Assembly (NCBI GenBank): GCA_028288445.1
Contig: JAQBNT010000246.1
Span: 1-43,275, forward strand
Direction: 5' to 3'
From: Hymenobacter sp.
GTDB lineage: Bacteria > Bacteroidota > Bacteroidia > Cytophagales > Hymenobacteraceae
Length of the DNA: 43,275 nucleotides
The notes under the pieces are model-generated. The model ran no database searches. It was not told the origin of the DNA and worked only from the letters and a program-made list of their open reading frames with translations. Below, piece after piece: positions 24,227-33,008 of the stretch. How positions within the stretch are numbered: the stretch's first letter is position 1; every line of letters starts with the position of its first letter. A program made the position numbers and the translations under genes.

Positions 24227-24478
24227 TCATGGGAGCAGGAGCTTGGCGTGTATGAGCGGCCACTTGGCGCGTATGAGCAAGCCCGTGACGTGTATGAGCG
24301 GGCATTTTGCGTGTATGAGCACGTCCGAGATGTGTATGAGCGGGCATTTTGCGTGTATGAGCACGTCCGAGACGTGTATGAGCAGACCCGTGGTATGTAT
24401 GAGCAAGCCCGAGACGTGTATGAGCAGACCCGTGGCGTGTAAGAGGGGCCGCGTGGCGTGTAAGAGGCCACAGCCAGC
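24227..24478. repeat. Array of 21-bp tandem repeats with core GTGTATGAGC
   Basis: About eleven units of exactly 21 bp run from 24248 to 24478, with a degenerate unit before them. Each has the core GTGTATGAGC followed by 11 more variable bases (such as GGGCATTTTGC or ACGTCCGAGAC). The last two units have GTGTAAGAGG. As 21 is a multiple of three, open frames run through it on both strands: heptapeptides VYEQARD and CMSGHFA on +, and SYTSRTC on -. None has a convincing start and ribosome site, although one + frame has an ATG in every core (first at 24252, open to 24542). Units are contiguous, unlike a CRISPR array. Confidence 0.8.
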
Positions 24479-24481
24479 AAC

Positions 24482-24518
24482 AAAAGAAGCCCCAGCCGCT
24501 GGCGGGGCTGGGGCTTCT
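24482..24518 (-). terminator. Rho-independent terminator on the - strand
   Basis: A 13-bp stem (AGAAGCCCCAGCC paired with GGCTGGGGCTTCT) is followed on the - strand by TTTTG. It lies downstream of the membrane protein gene ending at 24634. The interval 24519-24633 holds nothing else I can support. Confidence 0.7.
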
Positions 24519-24633
24519 GGGGAAACGTTGAGTTGTGGCTGAGTTTCTGAGACGCTGCCGGGGCTACGGCGGTCGGTTGGGCACCTTTTGCCGAGGTGTT
24601 GGAGCCGTTTGGGAAACCGAGGGTACTGTTTGC

Positions 24634-25152
24634 CTATTTGTTTTGCTGCCCCATCAGCAAGGCCTGGGGAGGGGCCCAGGTCAGTAAAAAAGGCAATAGT
24701 CCCAACAAAACGAAGGCGCTGCCCACTATACCCAATTGGGTTTGGCGGGAGCTGTGGGCGAACACATCCAGCAGGGAAGACAGGCCCTGCAATACGGCCT
24801 TGCTTTTATAATAGTGCGTCCTTGACGTAACAACGGCTAGGCCGAAGAGCAGCAGCGGAACGGCCACGCCTTCCCGTCGCCGCCACATCACCAGGGCCGA
24901 TAATGAACACCCAAGCAGCACGGCTGCCAACCACGCATACAAGGGCCCCAGCTGTATCGCGGAAAGGGTTCCGGCCAAGTCCGTGGTGCCGCTCGCTTGT
25001 CGGAACCCTTCCAAGCCGCCGGTTTGGTACGCCTGCCGCAGGGGCACCCAGCGAATCCGCTCCAACAACTGCCCGCCCAAGATGAAGCAGGGGATGGCCA
25101 GAAAATGAATAAATAGCAACGGCCAGTTGATACGCTTGAAGATAGGACCCAT
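24634..25152 (-). CDS. Four-span membrane protein of unknown function
   Basis: The 172 residues have hydrophobic spans at about 10-28 (PLLFIHFLAIPCFILGG), 68-87 (LGPLYAWLAAVLLGCSLSAL), 95-108 and 140-160 (GIVGSAFVLLGLLPFLLTW). There are no known motifs. The gene ends before a - strand terminator and begins about 180 bases from the divergent ABC transporter gene. A very short - strand frame that ends just upstream of its start may be a remnant. It is unrecognised. Confidence 0.65.
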   Translation of the reverse strand: MGPIFKRINWPLLFIHFLAIPCFILGGQLLERIRWVPLRQAYQTGGLEGFRQASGTTDLAGTLSAIQLGPLYAWLAAVLLGCSLSALVMWRRREGVAVPLLLFGLAVVTSRTHYYKSKAVLQGLSSLLDVFAHSSRQTQLGIVGSAFVLLGLLPFLLTWAPPQALLMGQQNK

Positions 25153-25335
25153 CGAACAAAGCTAATCTCCTAGTTCAAGAAGACGGTGATATAGTTGGTG
25201 TTTCTGCACCGCGAGGCTGAGCGCCAGTGACACAATAAAAACAACGTGGAAACCCCAGGCGCACGCTACAAAGCCCACCCCCTGCCAAAACGGCCGCCCC
25301 CCAAACCCGGCCCCAAGCTTGCCCCAGCCCGGGCC

Positions 25336-27219
25336 ATGTTTGAATTCCTGAAATCCATTTCCGCCAAGAACCCCAACGGCGGGCGCGGCCCCGAAAAGCC
25401 CGCCGTGAGCGTGCGCGAGCGGGTATCGGCCCTGCGCCACCTGCCCGCCTTCCTCAAGCTAATCTGGCACACCAGCCCCGGCCTGGCGCTGGGCAACATC
25501 GCGCTGCGCCTGCTGCGGGCGTTTCTGCCGCTGGCCACGCTCTACATCGGCCGCCTGATTATCGACGACGTGGTGGCCCTCACCAAGCTGCCCGCGCCCG
25601 CCCGGCAGCTCACGCCCGTGCTCACGCTGGTGGCGCTGGAGTTCGGCCTCGTGCTGCTGGCCGATGCCCTGGGCCGCGGCGTGGCCCTGCTCGATTCGCT
25701 GCTCGGCGACCTGTTCGCCAACCAGTCGTCCATCCGCCTCATGGAGCACGCCGCCGAGCTCGACCTCGACCAGTTCGAAGACAGCACCTTCTACGACAAG
25801 CTGGAGCGCGCCCGCCGCCAAACCCTCTCCCGCACCGTGCTCATGAGCCAGGTGCTGAGCCAGGGCCAGGACTTCGTGACGCTGCTGCTGCTGGCCGGCG
25901 GCCTCGTCGCCTTCCAGCCCTGGCTGCTGGGGCTGCTGCTGCTGGCCGTGGTGCCCGCCTTCCTCGGCGAGTCGCACTTCAACGAGCGCAGCTACTCCCT
26001 CTCGCACTCCTGGACGCCCGAGCGCCGCGAGCTCGACTACCTGCGCCAGACCGGGGCCTCCGACGAAACGGCCAAGGAAGTCAAGATTTTCGGCCTCTCC
26101 GATTTCCTGATAACCCGCTTCCGCGAGCTGTCCGACGACTTCTATCGCCAGAACAAAAGCCTCGTGCTGCGCCGCGCCGGCTGGGGCACGCTCTTCGCCG
26201 CCATCGGCGCGGCCGGCTACTACGGGGCCTACGTCTACATCATTGCCCGCACCGTGGCCGGCGGCATCTCGCTGGGCCAGCTCACTTTCCTGGCCGGCTC
26301 CTTCGCCCGGCTGCGGGGCCTGCTCGAAGGCATCCTCAGCCGCTTCAGCTCCGTGGCCGACGGGGCCTTGTATCTGCAGGATTTCTTCGACTTCTTTGCG
26401 CTGCGGCCGCGCATCGTGCGCCAGCCCGCCACCGGCGAAACCGCCCGACCCTTCCCCCGGCCCATTCAGCAGGGTTTTGAGTTTGAAAACGTCGGGTTCC
26501 AGTACAAGAATGGTACAAAATGGGCCATCCGTAACCTAAGCTTCACGCTGCAAGCCGGCGAAAAGCTGGCTTTGGTGGGTGAAAACGGAGCCGGCAAAAC
26601 CACCCTCGTCAAGCTCTTAGCCCGCCTCTACGACCCCACCGAAGGCCGCATCCTGCTCGACGGCCACGATTTGCGCGAGTACGACCCCGCCGAGCTGCGC
26701 CAGGAAATCGGCGTCATCTTCCAGGACTTCGTGCGCTTCCAACTGCCCGCCGGCCAGAACCTCGCCGTGGGCCGCATCGAGGAGCGCCAGAACCAGCCCC
26801 GCATCGAAACCGCCGCCCACCAGAGTCTCGCCGATACCGTCATCGCCAAGCTGCCCGGCGGCTACGACCAGATGATTGGCCGCCGCTTCAACGGCGGCGT
26901 GGACCTGAGCGGCGGCGAGTGGCAGAAAATCGCCCTCGGCCGCGCCTACATGCGCGACGCCCAACTCCTCATCCTCGACGAGCCCACCGCCGCCCTCGAC
27001 GCCCGCGCCGAGTACGAAGTCTTCCAGCGCTTCAAGGAGCTCACCCAGGGCAAAACCGCCGTCCTCATCAGCCACCGCTTCAGCACCGTCCGCATGGCCG
27101 ACCGCATCCTGGTCATCGAAAACGGCCAGTTCGTGGAAATCGGCAGCCACGAGGAGCTGCTGAGCCGCGGCGGGCGCTACGCGGAGTTGTTTGCGTTGCA
27201 GGCAGCGGGGTATCGGTAG
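25336..27219 (+). CDS. ABC exporter, fused membrane and ATPase domains
   Basis: This 627-residue half-transporter acts as a dimer in the inner membrane and exports an unknown substrate, perhaps a lipid, peptide or drug. The N-terminal about 350 residues form a six-helix membrane domain (spans include LLRAFLPLATLYIGRLII and PWLLGLLLLAVVPAFLG). The ATPase domain has Walker A GENGAGKTT at about 415-423, signature LSGGEWQK at 524-531, Walker B LLILDEP with Asp548 and Glu549, and the H-loop in LISHRFST. The ATG at 25336 is preferred; an upstream in-frame ATG at 25246 adds a Pro/Lys-rich stretch not typical of exporters. Confidence 0.9.
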   Translation: MFEFLKSISAKNPNGGRGPEKPAVSVRERVSALRHLPAFLKLIWHTSPGLALGNIALRLLRAFLPLATLYIGRLIIDDVVALTKLPAPARQLTPVLTLVALEFGLVLLADALGRGVALLDSLLGDLFANQSSIRLMEHAAELDLDQFEDSTFYDKLERARRQTLSRTVLMSQVLSQGQDFVTLLLLAGGLVAFQPWLLGLLLLAVVPAFLGESHFNERSYSLSHSWTPERRELDYLRQTGASDETAKEVKIFGLSDFLITRFRELSDDFYRQNKSLVLRRAGWGTLFAAIGAAGYYGAYVYIIARTVAGGISLGQLTFLAGSFARLRGLLEGILSRFSSVADGALYLQDFFDFFALRPRIVRQPATGETARPFPRPIQQGFEFENVGFQYKNGTKWAIRNLSFTLQAGEKLALVGENGAGKTTLVKLLARLYDPTEGRILLDGHDLREYDPAELRQEIGVIFQDFVRFQLPAGQNLAVGRIEERQNQPRIETAAHQSLADTVIAKLPGGYDQMIGRRFNGGVDLSGGEWQKIALGRAYMRDAQLLILDEPTAALDARAEYEVFQRFKELTQGKTAVLISHRFSTVRMADRILVIENGQFVEIGSHEELLSRGGRYAELFALQAAGYR

Positions 27220-27251
27220 GGGCGGGGCTAATTGAACGTTTTAAAAGAACG

Positions 27252-27349
27252 GTCATGCAGCGCGCAGCGAAGCATCTTTACCGTAGTCACTAATCCTTTC
27301 GATTGGATTGCGTTGTGCGGTAAAGATGCTTCGCTGCGCGCTGCATGAC
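27252..27349. repeat. Perfect 32-bp inverted repeat (dispersed palindromic element, copy A)
   Basis: Bases 27252-27283 are the exact reverse complement of 27318-27349 (arm begins GTCATGCAGCGCGCAGCG and ends CATCTTTACCG), separated by 34 bases. Related sequence recurs at 31476-31583 and 35034-35069. This is the pattern of a dispersed palindromic element or a non-autonomous mobile repeat. No target duplication could be identified. Confidence 0.85.
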
Positions 27350-27427
27350 GGTATGGAGACTTTTACCGTATGCGCAGCATAACCAGCCCCGTAACCCTAC
27401 GGCCGCCAGAATCAGGCTTTCCTCACC

Positions 27428-28033
27428 ATGCTGCCAAAACTCACCGAAGCCGACAAAGCCAAGCTGTACCTGCTGTACTTGCTCAGCCCGCTGGTCCCGA
27501 AAGCCCCGGCTGCCGCTGCCCCGCCCGCCCCCGTGCTGCGCATTGTCATCATCCGGCACGGCGAGAAGCCTGCCGAGGGCGACAATCTCTCCTGTGCCGG
27601 CCTCAACCGGGCGCTGGCCCTGCCCGCCGTGCTCAACCGGCTCATGCCCACGCCGCCCAACCTCACCTTCGTGCCCGTCATCGGCACCAACGATAAGGAC
27701 ACCACCCGCGTGCGGATGCTGCAAACCGTGATGCCCTACGCCGTGCAGCACAACCTGACCATCAACAGCGACTTCATGGTGGAAAACACCAAGGCATTTG
27801 CCCGGCAGCTGCGGCGGCTCCGGGGCACCGTGCTGGTGGTGTGGGAACACAACAACATCGTGGATATTGCCAATGCTTTGGGCATCGAAAACGTGTCGGA
27901 CTGGCCCGATACCGATTTCGACAGCATCTGGACCATCAGCTTCAGCGGCGGCGGGGCGCGGGGCAAGGCCAAGCGCCCGGTTTTGGCCAAAAGCCGGCAG
28001 CACATCCGCCCCTCGGCGATTTGTCCGGGCTAG
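27428..28033 (+). CDS. Histidine phosphatase superfamily protein
   Basis: The 201-residue protein has the RHGEK motif at residues 43-47, with the phosphate-accepting His44. Arg94 or Arg96 lies in TTRVRMLQT, and a second catalytic-type His141 in VVWEHNN. This order is that of the histidine phosphatase (phosphoglycerate mutase-like) fold, so it likely hydrolyses a phosphoester. Substrate unknown. It lacks a clear signal peptide, though the N terminus has a hydrophobic LYLLYLL segment before the fold. It stands alone between the palindromic element and the lipoprotein gene. Confidence 0.75.
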   Translation: MLPKLTEADKAKLYLLYLLSPLVPKAPAAAAPPAPVLRIVIIRHGEKPAEGDNLSCAGLNRALALPAVLNRLMPTPPNLTFVPVIGTNDKDTTRVRMLQTVMPYAVQHNLTINSDFMVENTKAFARQLRRLRGTVLVVWEHNNIVDIANALGIENVSDWPDTDFDSIWTISFSGGGARGKAKRPVLAKSRQHIRPSAICPG

Positions 28034-28257
28034 CGCGCCTGATTTGCCGGGTTCGGGAAGATTGGCTGGCGTGCAGTGCTGCCGACCAGGGCGGGCACTG
28101 CACCGGGCTGCTGGTGCTATAGGCCGCCGGCGAATGATAATCGCGGCTGGTGGGGCGTGGGATGGGTAATTGTGTTTTTTTTACCCGATGCAAGCCCCTA
28201 AGTGCCTAAGGTTTCGTAAATTGGTAATTCCATCTTCCAACGAGAATTCCCTTAATC

Positions 28258-28872
28258 ATGAAGCCTACTATTACATTATTGGTACTCGCCGTGCTGGCCC
28301 TGACGGGCTGCATGACCACCCGCGAAACCCGGGTGGATTCGGATTATAGCTACCGGGGCAATTTTCGCCACTACCGCACCTACGATTTCGTGACCGGCAC
28401 CGGCCTCACTTCCGACAGCAGCAGCCTGGGCCAGTCGGTGCGCGAAGCCATTCAGCAGCGGTTCCTGGCCCAGGGCTACCGGCGCGCCAAGCGCCGGCCC
28501 GATATGCTGGTGAATTTCCGGGTGTATCAGGGCGACATGCATTTCCATGGCTTCCAGCAGGAAGACCTCAGCCAGTGGATTAAGCGCAACATCGAGGAAA
28601 ACGACGATACGCCCAAGGAAGACCGCCAGGGCTACGAGCCCATCCGCCTGCTCCTGGCCGAGGGCACGCTCCTGGTCACCCTCATCGACGTGAAAACCAA
28701 CCGCGCCGTCTGGAACGGCTACGCCTCGGGCGTGACCGTGCCCGAAGGCCCCATGGGCGAAGTCGTGCTCCGCCGCTCCGTGCGCTCCATCCTGGACCGT
28801 TACCGCATTTTCACCGAGGAGTTTGCCAACGGCACCGTCTCCCCCAACGGGGCCAGCGACACCGAACGGTAG
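28258..28872 (+). CDS. DUF4136 lipoprotein
   Basis: The 204-residue lipoprotein precursor has a signal peptide ending in the lipobox LTGC (Cys18), then a domain with YRTYDFV and a long helix, and a C-terminal strand pattern (LLVTLIDVKTNRAVWNGYAS) typical of DUF4136. It would be processed by lipoprotein signal peptidase and reside in the outer membrane. Function is unknown for the family. The preceding 220 bases have no gene and include a short AT-rich stretch likely to hold its promoter. Its stop forms the edge of the inverted repeat at 28872. Confidence 0.85.
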   Translation: MKPTITLLVLAVLALTGCMTTRETRVDSDYSYRGNFRHYRTYDFVTGTGLTSDSSSLGQSVREAIQQRFLAQGYRRAKRRPDMLVNFRVYQGDMHFHGFQQEDLSQWIKRNIEENDDTPKEDRQGYEPIRLLLAEGTLLVTLIDVKTNRAVWNGYASGVTVPEGPMGEVVLRRSVRSILDRYRIFTEEFANGTVSPNGASDTER

Positions 28873-28977
28873 GGACGCTACGCTTAATGAGGAATGAGGA
28901 ATTGGAAAATGACCGAATATGTCCTAAATTCCTCATTCCTCATTCCTCATTCCTCATTAAGCGAAGCGTAGCGTCCC
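28872..28977. repeat. Inverted repeat with AATGAGG/CCTCATT tandem units
   Basis: The left arm (28872-28903, GGGACGCTACGCTTAATGAG and on) is complementary to the right arm (to 28977). The left has two tandem AATGAGG units and the right has four CCTCATT units, so the arms differ by slipped copies. It lies between the converging lipoprotein and XdhC genes, and the right arm encodes the last residues of XdhC. It could act as a bidirectional terminator or be a dispersed repeat. Confidence 0.7.
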
Positions 28978-29973
28978 CCGCACCTGAATCAGCTCGGCCG
29001 CGATGCTGATGGCAATTTCTTCCGGGGTCTGGCTCTGAATGGGCAGGCCGATGGGGCCGCGCAGCTGCGCAATCTCAGCTTCCGAAAAGCCTTCTTCCAG
29101 CAGGCCCCGGCGCAGCTCGGCTATTTTAGCCACGCTGCCCATCACGCCCAGGTAGCGGGAGGTACGGCTCACTAAATGGCGCAGCACCACGGCATCGGTG
29201 CGGTAGCCCACGGTCATCACCACCACGTACTGGTGTGGGCCGGCAGGTATTTCAGCGGCCACGTTTTCGTAGTTGATGACGCGGCGATGGTGCGCCGCTT
29301 GGTTGCTTGCGAGCGTGGGCAGGTCGGGCCGGTCGTCCAGCACGGTCAGCTCAAAGTCGAGCGCGGCCGCCACGTTGGACAGCGCCAAACTTACGTGCCC
29401 GCCGCCCACGATGGTAAGCTGGTCGCGGAAGCCCAGCCGCTCGCGGTAGCACCACGCCGCGCCCGGCTGGTAGTCATAGAAGCCGGGCAATTCGGCGGCC
29501 TTGATAACGGCAGCTTCATCAGCCGCTGCTGTAGCGGGTGGGAAAAACCGGAATCCGGCGGCCGGGCTCAGTTCCAAAACGCCCCCGCTGAGCGTTTGCA
29601 AAGCATTTTCAATGGCTGCCACGGCTGCTAAATCAGGTGCCGTCAGGGGCCAGAGCAGCACGTCCTGCTCGCCCGAGCACATCATGCCGGAGCGGTCGGC
29701 CGGGGCTTCCCGCCGATGAATCTGGGGCCGCAGCAGGGGTGTGGTATCGCCGGCTTGCAGGCGTTGGCGGGCCAGCTCCACAAACTTGTGCTCCATAATA
29801 CCCCCGCCGATGGAGCCGGCCACGGCATCGGCCGTCACGGCCATTTTGAAGCCTTGGCGGCCGGGGCTGCTGCCCTCGCTGCGCAGCACGGCCAGCAGGG
29901 CCACGGGCGTGCCGGCCCGCAGGCAGGCAGCAGCGAGGGTCCAAACGGGCAGGTCGCGGGGGGAGGCGGGCAT
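28957..29973 (-). CDS. xdhC: XdhC family protein (molybdenum cofactor insertion)
   Basis: The protein is 338 residues from the ATG at 29973. XdhC proteins bind molybdenum cofactor, help convert it to the sulfurated form and deliver it to xanthine dehydrogenase. The N-terminal domain has EGSSPGRQGFKMAV and GSIGGGIMEH. The C-terminal Rossmann domain has GGGHVSLALS, with DDRPDLP following the second strand. The start is chosen because puuD ends 1 base upstream (29975), leaving a tight two-gene operon. The last residues are encoded within an inverted repeat. The target is likely the XdhB at the right edge of the window. Confidence 0.85.
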   Translation of the reverse strand: MPASPRDLPVWTLAAACLRAGTPVALLAVLRSEGSSPGRQGFKMAVTADAVAGSIGGGIMEHKFVELARQRLQAGDTTPLLRPQIHRREAPADRSGMMCSGEQDVLLWPLTAPDLAAVAAIENALQTLSGGVLELSPAAGFRFFPPATAAADEAAVIKAAELPGFYDYQPGAAWCYRERLGFRDQLTIVGGGHVSLALSNVAAALDFELTVLDDRPDLPTLASNQAAHHRRVINYENVAAEIPAGPHQYVVVMTVGYRTDAVVLRHLVSRTSRYLGVMGSVAKIAELRRGLLEEGFSEAEIAQLRGPIGLPIQSQTPEEIAISIAAELIQVRGTLRFA

Positions 29974-29974
29974 C

Positions 29975-31393
29975 TTACTTGTTCTGAGCCCCCTGATTAA
30001 TCCAGCACGCAATCAGGTCGCGCTCCTCCTGGGTAATCTGGGTTTTGTTGTTCTGAGGCATCGTTTTGGTGACGACCACGCGCTGCATGATTTTGTCTTT
30101 CAGGCGAATGATGTCTTCCGGCGTGTCATACACCACGCCATTGGGCGGCGATTTGAACACATCATCCGTCGGGTGCGCAGAGTGGCACTGAATGCAGCGT
30201 TTCTGCACAATCATGTTCACCTGGCTGATGCTCACCTGCTGGGTGCAGGCGCTGCTGCCGGCCGCGCTGCCCGACTGCGCGGGCGGGGCCGTCACGAATA
30301 CCACGCCCAGCAGCAGGGCCACGGCGGCGGGCAACACCCACACGGCGGTATCGGTCTGGTGCTTTTCGCGCAGGTTCAGCCAGTGCTTCACGCCGGCAGT
30401 GCCCAGCGTGATGGCTGCCAGAATGGCCCACGGATGCGAGTGCCCGAACGTGCTGGGGAAGTGGTTGCTGACCATCACAAATAGCACGGGCAGCGTGAAG
30501 TAGTTGTTGTGCAGCGAGCGGGCCAGGGCGTTTTTACCCAGCTGCGGGTCGAGCGGCGTGCCTTCGGTAGCGGCCTTCACCATGGCCTTTTGGGCCGGAA
30601 TGATGGTGAAAAACACGTTGCCTACCATCAGCGTGCCCAGCATGGCCCCGAAGTGGATGTAGGCCGCCCGGGCGCTGAACACCTGCGCGTAGAAAAACGC
30701 AAACGCCGTGGCAATGATAAACCCAATGACCATGAACCACTTGGTGCGCACCAGCGCCGTGCGGCACAGCCCGTCATAAATCAGCCAGCCGGCCACAAAC
30801 GACCCCACCCCGATGCCCACGCCCGCCAGCGGCGAAATATCCAGCACCCGCGGGTCAATCAGCATGGAGCTGGCGTTGAAATAATACACCACGAACAGCA
30901 GGCTGAACCCCGACAGCCAAGTGAAATAGGCCTCGTACTTGAACCAGTGCAGGCTTTTGGGAATGACTTTCGGGGCCGACTTATACTTCTCCAGGTAATA
31001 AAAGCCGCCGCCATGCACGGCCCAGAGGTTGCCGGCCAGCTCCTCGCGCACGTTCTCGGTGCGGTTGAGAGCGTTTTCGAGGAACACGAAGTAGAACGAA
31101 GCCCCAATCCAGGCAATGCCGAAGGTGATGTGCATGAGGCGCACCACAATGTTGAGCCACTCCAGAATATGCCCGGCCCAGGGCGAATCACGCGCCAGCA
31201 CGTAGGCAATGCCCACCGCCGCGATGACGGCCAACAGGATAAGTAAATAGGAATAGCCTTGCAGCGTGGAGCCGCCGTCGCCCACCACGCCGCCGTCGGG
31301 CCGGGTTTTGGCCACGCGCTGGAGGACGAAAATAACACCCAGCAGTAGCAGAAACGCCAGTATCAGGGAAAGCAGGGTAATGTATTGAAGCAT
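29975..31393 (-). CDS. puuD: Membrane urate hydroxylase with cytochrome c domain (PuuD)
   Basis: The protein is 472 residues from the ATG at 31393 (a longer reading to 31471 begins with an unusual Pro-rich stretch). The N-terminal about 390 residues carry 8 or so membrane spans with conserved His residues (VRLMHITFGIAWIGASF, WAVHGGGFYYLEK, IHFGAMLGTLMVG, SNHFPSTFGHSHPW), as in the DUF989/PuuD family. The C terminus has a haem-binding CIQCH motif near residues 399-403 and a likely Met ligand in KTMPQNN. It oxidises urate to 5-hydroxyisourate and passes electrons to the respiratory chain rather than making peroxide. Cotranscribed with xdhC. Confidence 0.9.
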   Translation of the reverse strand: MLQYITLLSLILAFLLLLGVIFVLQRVAKTRPDGGVVGDGGSTLQGYSYLLILLAVIAAVGIAYVLARDSPWAGHILEWLNIVVRLMHITFGIAWIGASFYFVFLENALNRTENVREELAGNLWAVHGGGFYYLEKYKSAPKVIPKSLHWFKYEAYFTWLSGFSLLFVVYYFNASSMLIDPRVLDISPLAGVGIGVGSFVAGWLIYDGLCRTALVRTKWFMVIGFIIATAFAFFYAQVFSARAAYIHFGAMLGTLMVGNVFFTIIPAQKAMVKAATEGTPLDPQLGKNALARSLHNNYFTLPVLFVMVSNHFPSTFGHSHPWAILAAITLGTAGVKHWLNLREKHQTDTAVWVLPAAVALLLGVVFVTAPPAQSGSAAGSSACTQQVSISQVNMIVQKRCIQCHSAHPTDDVFKSPPNGVVYDTPEDIIRLKDKIMQRVVVTKTMPQNNKTQITQEERDLIACWINQGAQNK

Positions 31394-31475
31394 AGGGTAA
31401 GCGGGTAATGGGGGAATTTTGAGGTAGAAGGAGATAGGGTAGGAGGGTGGGGTGGGCGGAAACGTAGACAATTAG

Positions 31476-31583
31476 AACGTCATACAGAGCGCAGCGAAGC
31501 ATCTTTGCCGCGCAACGCAATTCAATCGATTGGTTGGTTTACTTGTGACGGGCAAGATGCTTCGCTATGTTCTGCATGACGTT
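31476..31583. repeat. Dispersed palindromic element, copy B (imperfect)
   Basis: A left arm (31476-31510) containing GCGCAGCGAAGCATCTTTG faces a right arm (about 31549-31583) with CAAGATGCTTCGCT. This is the same family as 27252, with several mismatches. It sits in the divergent promoter region between puuD and allB (31394-31666) and occupies much of it. Confidence 0.75.
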
Positions 31584-31666
31584 CTTTCAAAAGGATACCA
31601 CCATGTAGCCCCGCCAATTAATTAAACCGGGAAAAAGCCCCCAATTTAGCGCCAAATTCCCTACTC

Positions 31667-33004
31667 ATGTCAACTCTTGCTTTGCGCAGCCAGCGCGTCG
31701 TCACGCCCGAGGGCGAACGCGCCGCCACCCTCCTTCTCGAAAACGGCCGCATCAGCGCCGTGCTGCCCCACGATGCCGACGTAGCCGGCACTACGTTACT
31801 CGATGTTGGTAACCACGCCATCCTGCCCGGCGTGATTGACCCGCACGTCCACATCAACGAACCCGGCCGCACCGACTGGGAGGGTTTCAATACCGCCACC
31901 CGCGCCGCCCTGGCCGGCGGCCTTACCTCCCTGGTGGATATGCCGCTGAACTCCGCGCCCGTAACCACCTCGGTGGCTAATCTGGAGCTGAAAAAAGCCG
32001 CTACCAAAGGCCAGTTGCATACCAATGTGGGTTTCTGGGGCGGCGTGGTGCCGGGCAATGCTGATGAGATTGAGCCATTAATTGCGGCCGGTGTGCTCGG
32101 CTTCAAAGCCTTTCTCACGCACTCGGGCATCGATGATTTTCCGAATGCCACGGAGGACGATTTGCGGCGGGTGATGCCGATTCTGGCGCGGCACAAGTTG
32201 CCGCTGCTGGTGCATTGCGAGCTGTCGGAAGCCAACAATGATTGGAAACAAAACGACCACCGCTCGTACCCGAACTACCTGGCCTCGCGGCCCAAAAAAT
32301 GGGAAGATGATGCCATCGTCATGATGATTCGCCTGTGCGAGGAATTCAATTGCCCGGTGCACATCGTGCATTTGTCGTCGGCCGATTCCATTGCGCCCAT
32401 CGCCGCCGCCAAGGCCAAAGGTCTGCCGCTGACCGTAGAAACCGGCCAGCACTACCTCTATTTCAACGCCGAGGACATTGCCGACGGCCAAACGCAGTTC
32501 AAGTGCGCCCCGCCCATCCGCGAAAAGGCCAACAACAACCAGCTGTGGGCGGCGCTCCAAAGCGGGATTATTGATTTTGTGGCTACCGACCACTCGCCCG
32601 CGCCGCCCGACCTGAAGCAACTCGAAAACGGGGATTTCACGACGGCCTGGGGCGGCATTGCTTCGCTGCAATTTGCCTTGCCGGTGCTCTGGACGGCCGC
32701 CCGCCAGCGCGGAGCCAGCTTATCGGACATTGTGAAATGGCTGAGCACGAACCCGGCAAAACTGGCGGGCCAAAGCGGAAAAAAAGGCCAAATCGCTCCC
32801 GGCTTCGACGCTGATTTAATCGTTTTCGACCCTGAAAAGACCTTTGTGGTGACCGAAGAGCTGATTCAGCACAAACACAAAGTGTCGCCTTACATTTGCC
32901 AGGAATTGGCGGGCGTGGTGGAATTAACTTTTCTCAAAGGCGAACAGGTTTTTGAGCGCCCTGATTTCACCCACCTCAACCACGGCGAATTTTTAACCCG
33001 GTAG
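31667..33004 (+). CDS. allB: Allantoinase
   Basis: This 445-residue amidohydrolase opens allantoin to allantoate. The cyclic-amidohydrolase metal ligands are visible: His60 and His62 in DPHVH, the lysine that becomes carbamylated, Lys147 in LGFKAFL, His183 in LLVHCE, His235 in IVHLSSAD and Asp308 in ATDHSPAP. Length and motifs match bacterial allantoinase better than dihydroorotase or dihydropyrimidinase, and the neighbours (allC, allE) support it. The gene begins a + strand ureide operon, with allC following after 4 bases. Confidence 0.93.
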   Translation: MSTLALRSQRVVTPEGERAATLLLENGRISAVLPHDADVAGTTLLDVGNHAILPGVIDPHVHINEPGRTDWEGFNTATRAALAGGLTSLVDMPLNSAPVTTSVANLELKKAATKGQLHTNVGFWGGVVPGNADEIEPLIAAGVLGFKAFLTHSGIDDFPNATEDDLRRVMPILARHKLPLLVHCELSEANNDWKQNDHRSYPNYLASRPKKWEDDAIVMMIRLCEEFNCPVHIVHLSSADSIAPIAAAKAKGLPLTVETGQHYLYFNAEDIADGQTQFKCAPPIREKANNNQLWAALQSGIIDFVATDHSPAPPDLKQLENGDFTTAWGGIASLQFALPVLWTAARQRGASLSDIVKWLSTNPAKLAGQSGKKGQIAPGFDADLIVFDPEKTFVVTEELIQHKHKVSPYICQELAGVVELTFLKGEQVFERPDFTHLNHGEFLTR

Positions 33005-33008
33005 CGGA

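Noticed and set aside
24248..24478. Possible CRISPR array
   Set aside because: Units are contiguous at 21 bp without unique spacers of normal length and there are no cas genes nearby; it is a simple tandem repeat.
25162..25440. A 92-residue - strand frame with a hydrophobic end
   Set aside because: It overlaps the start of the ABC transporter and only its last 38 residues look protein-like; it might be a remnant, but there is no supported start.
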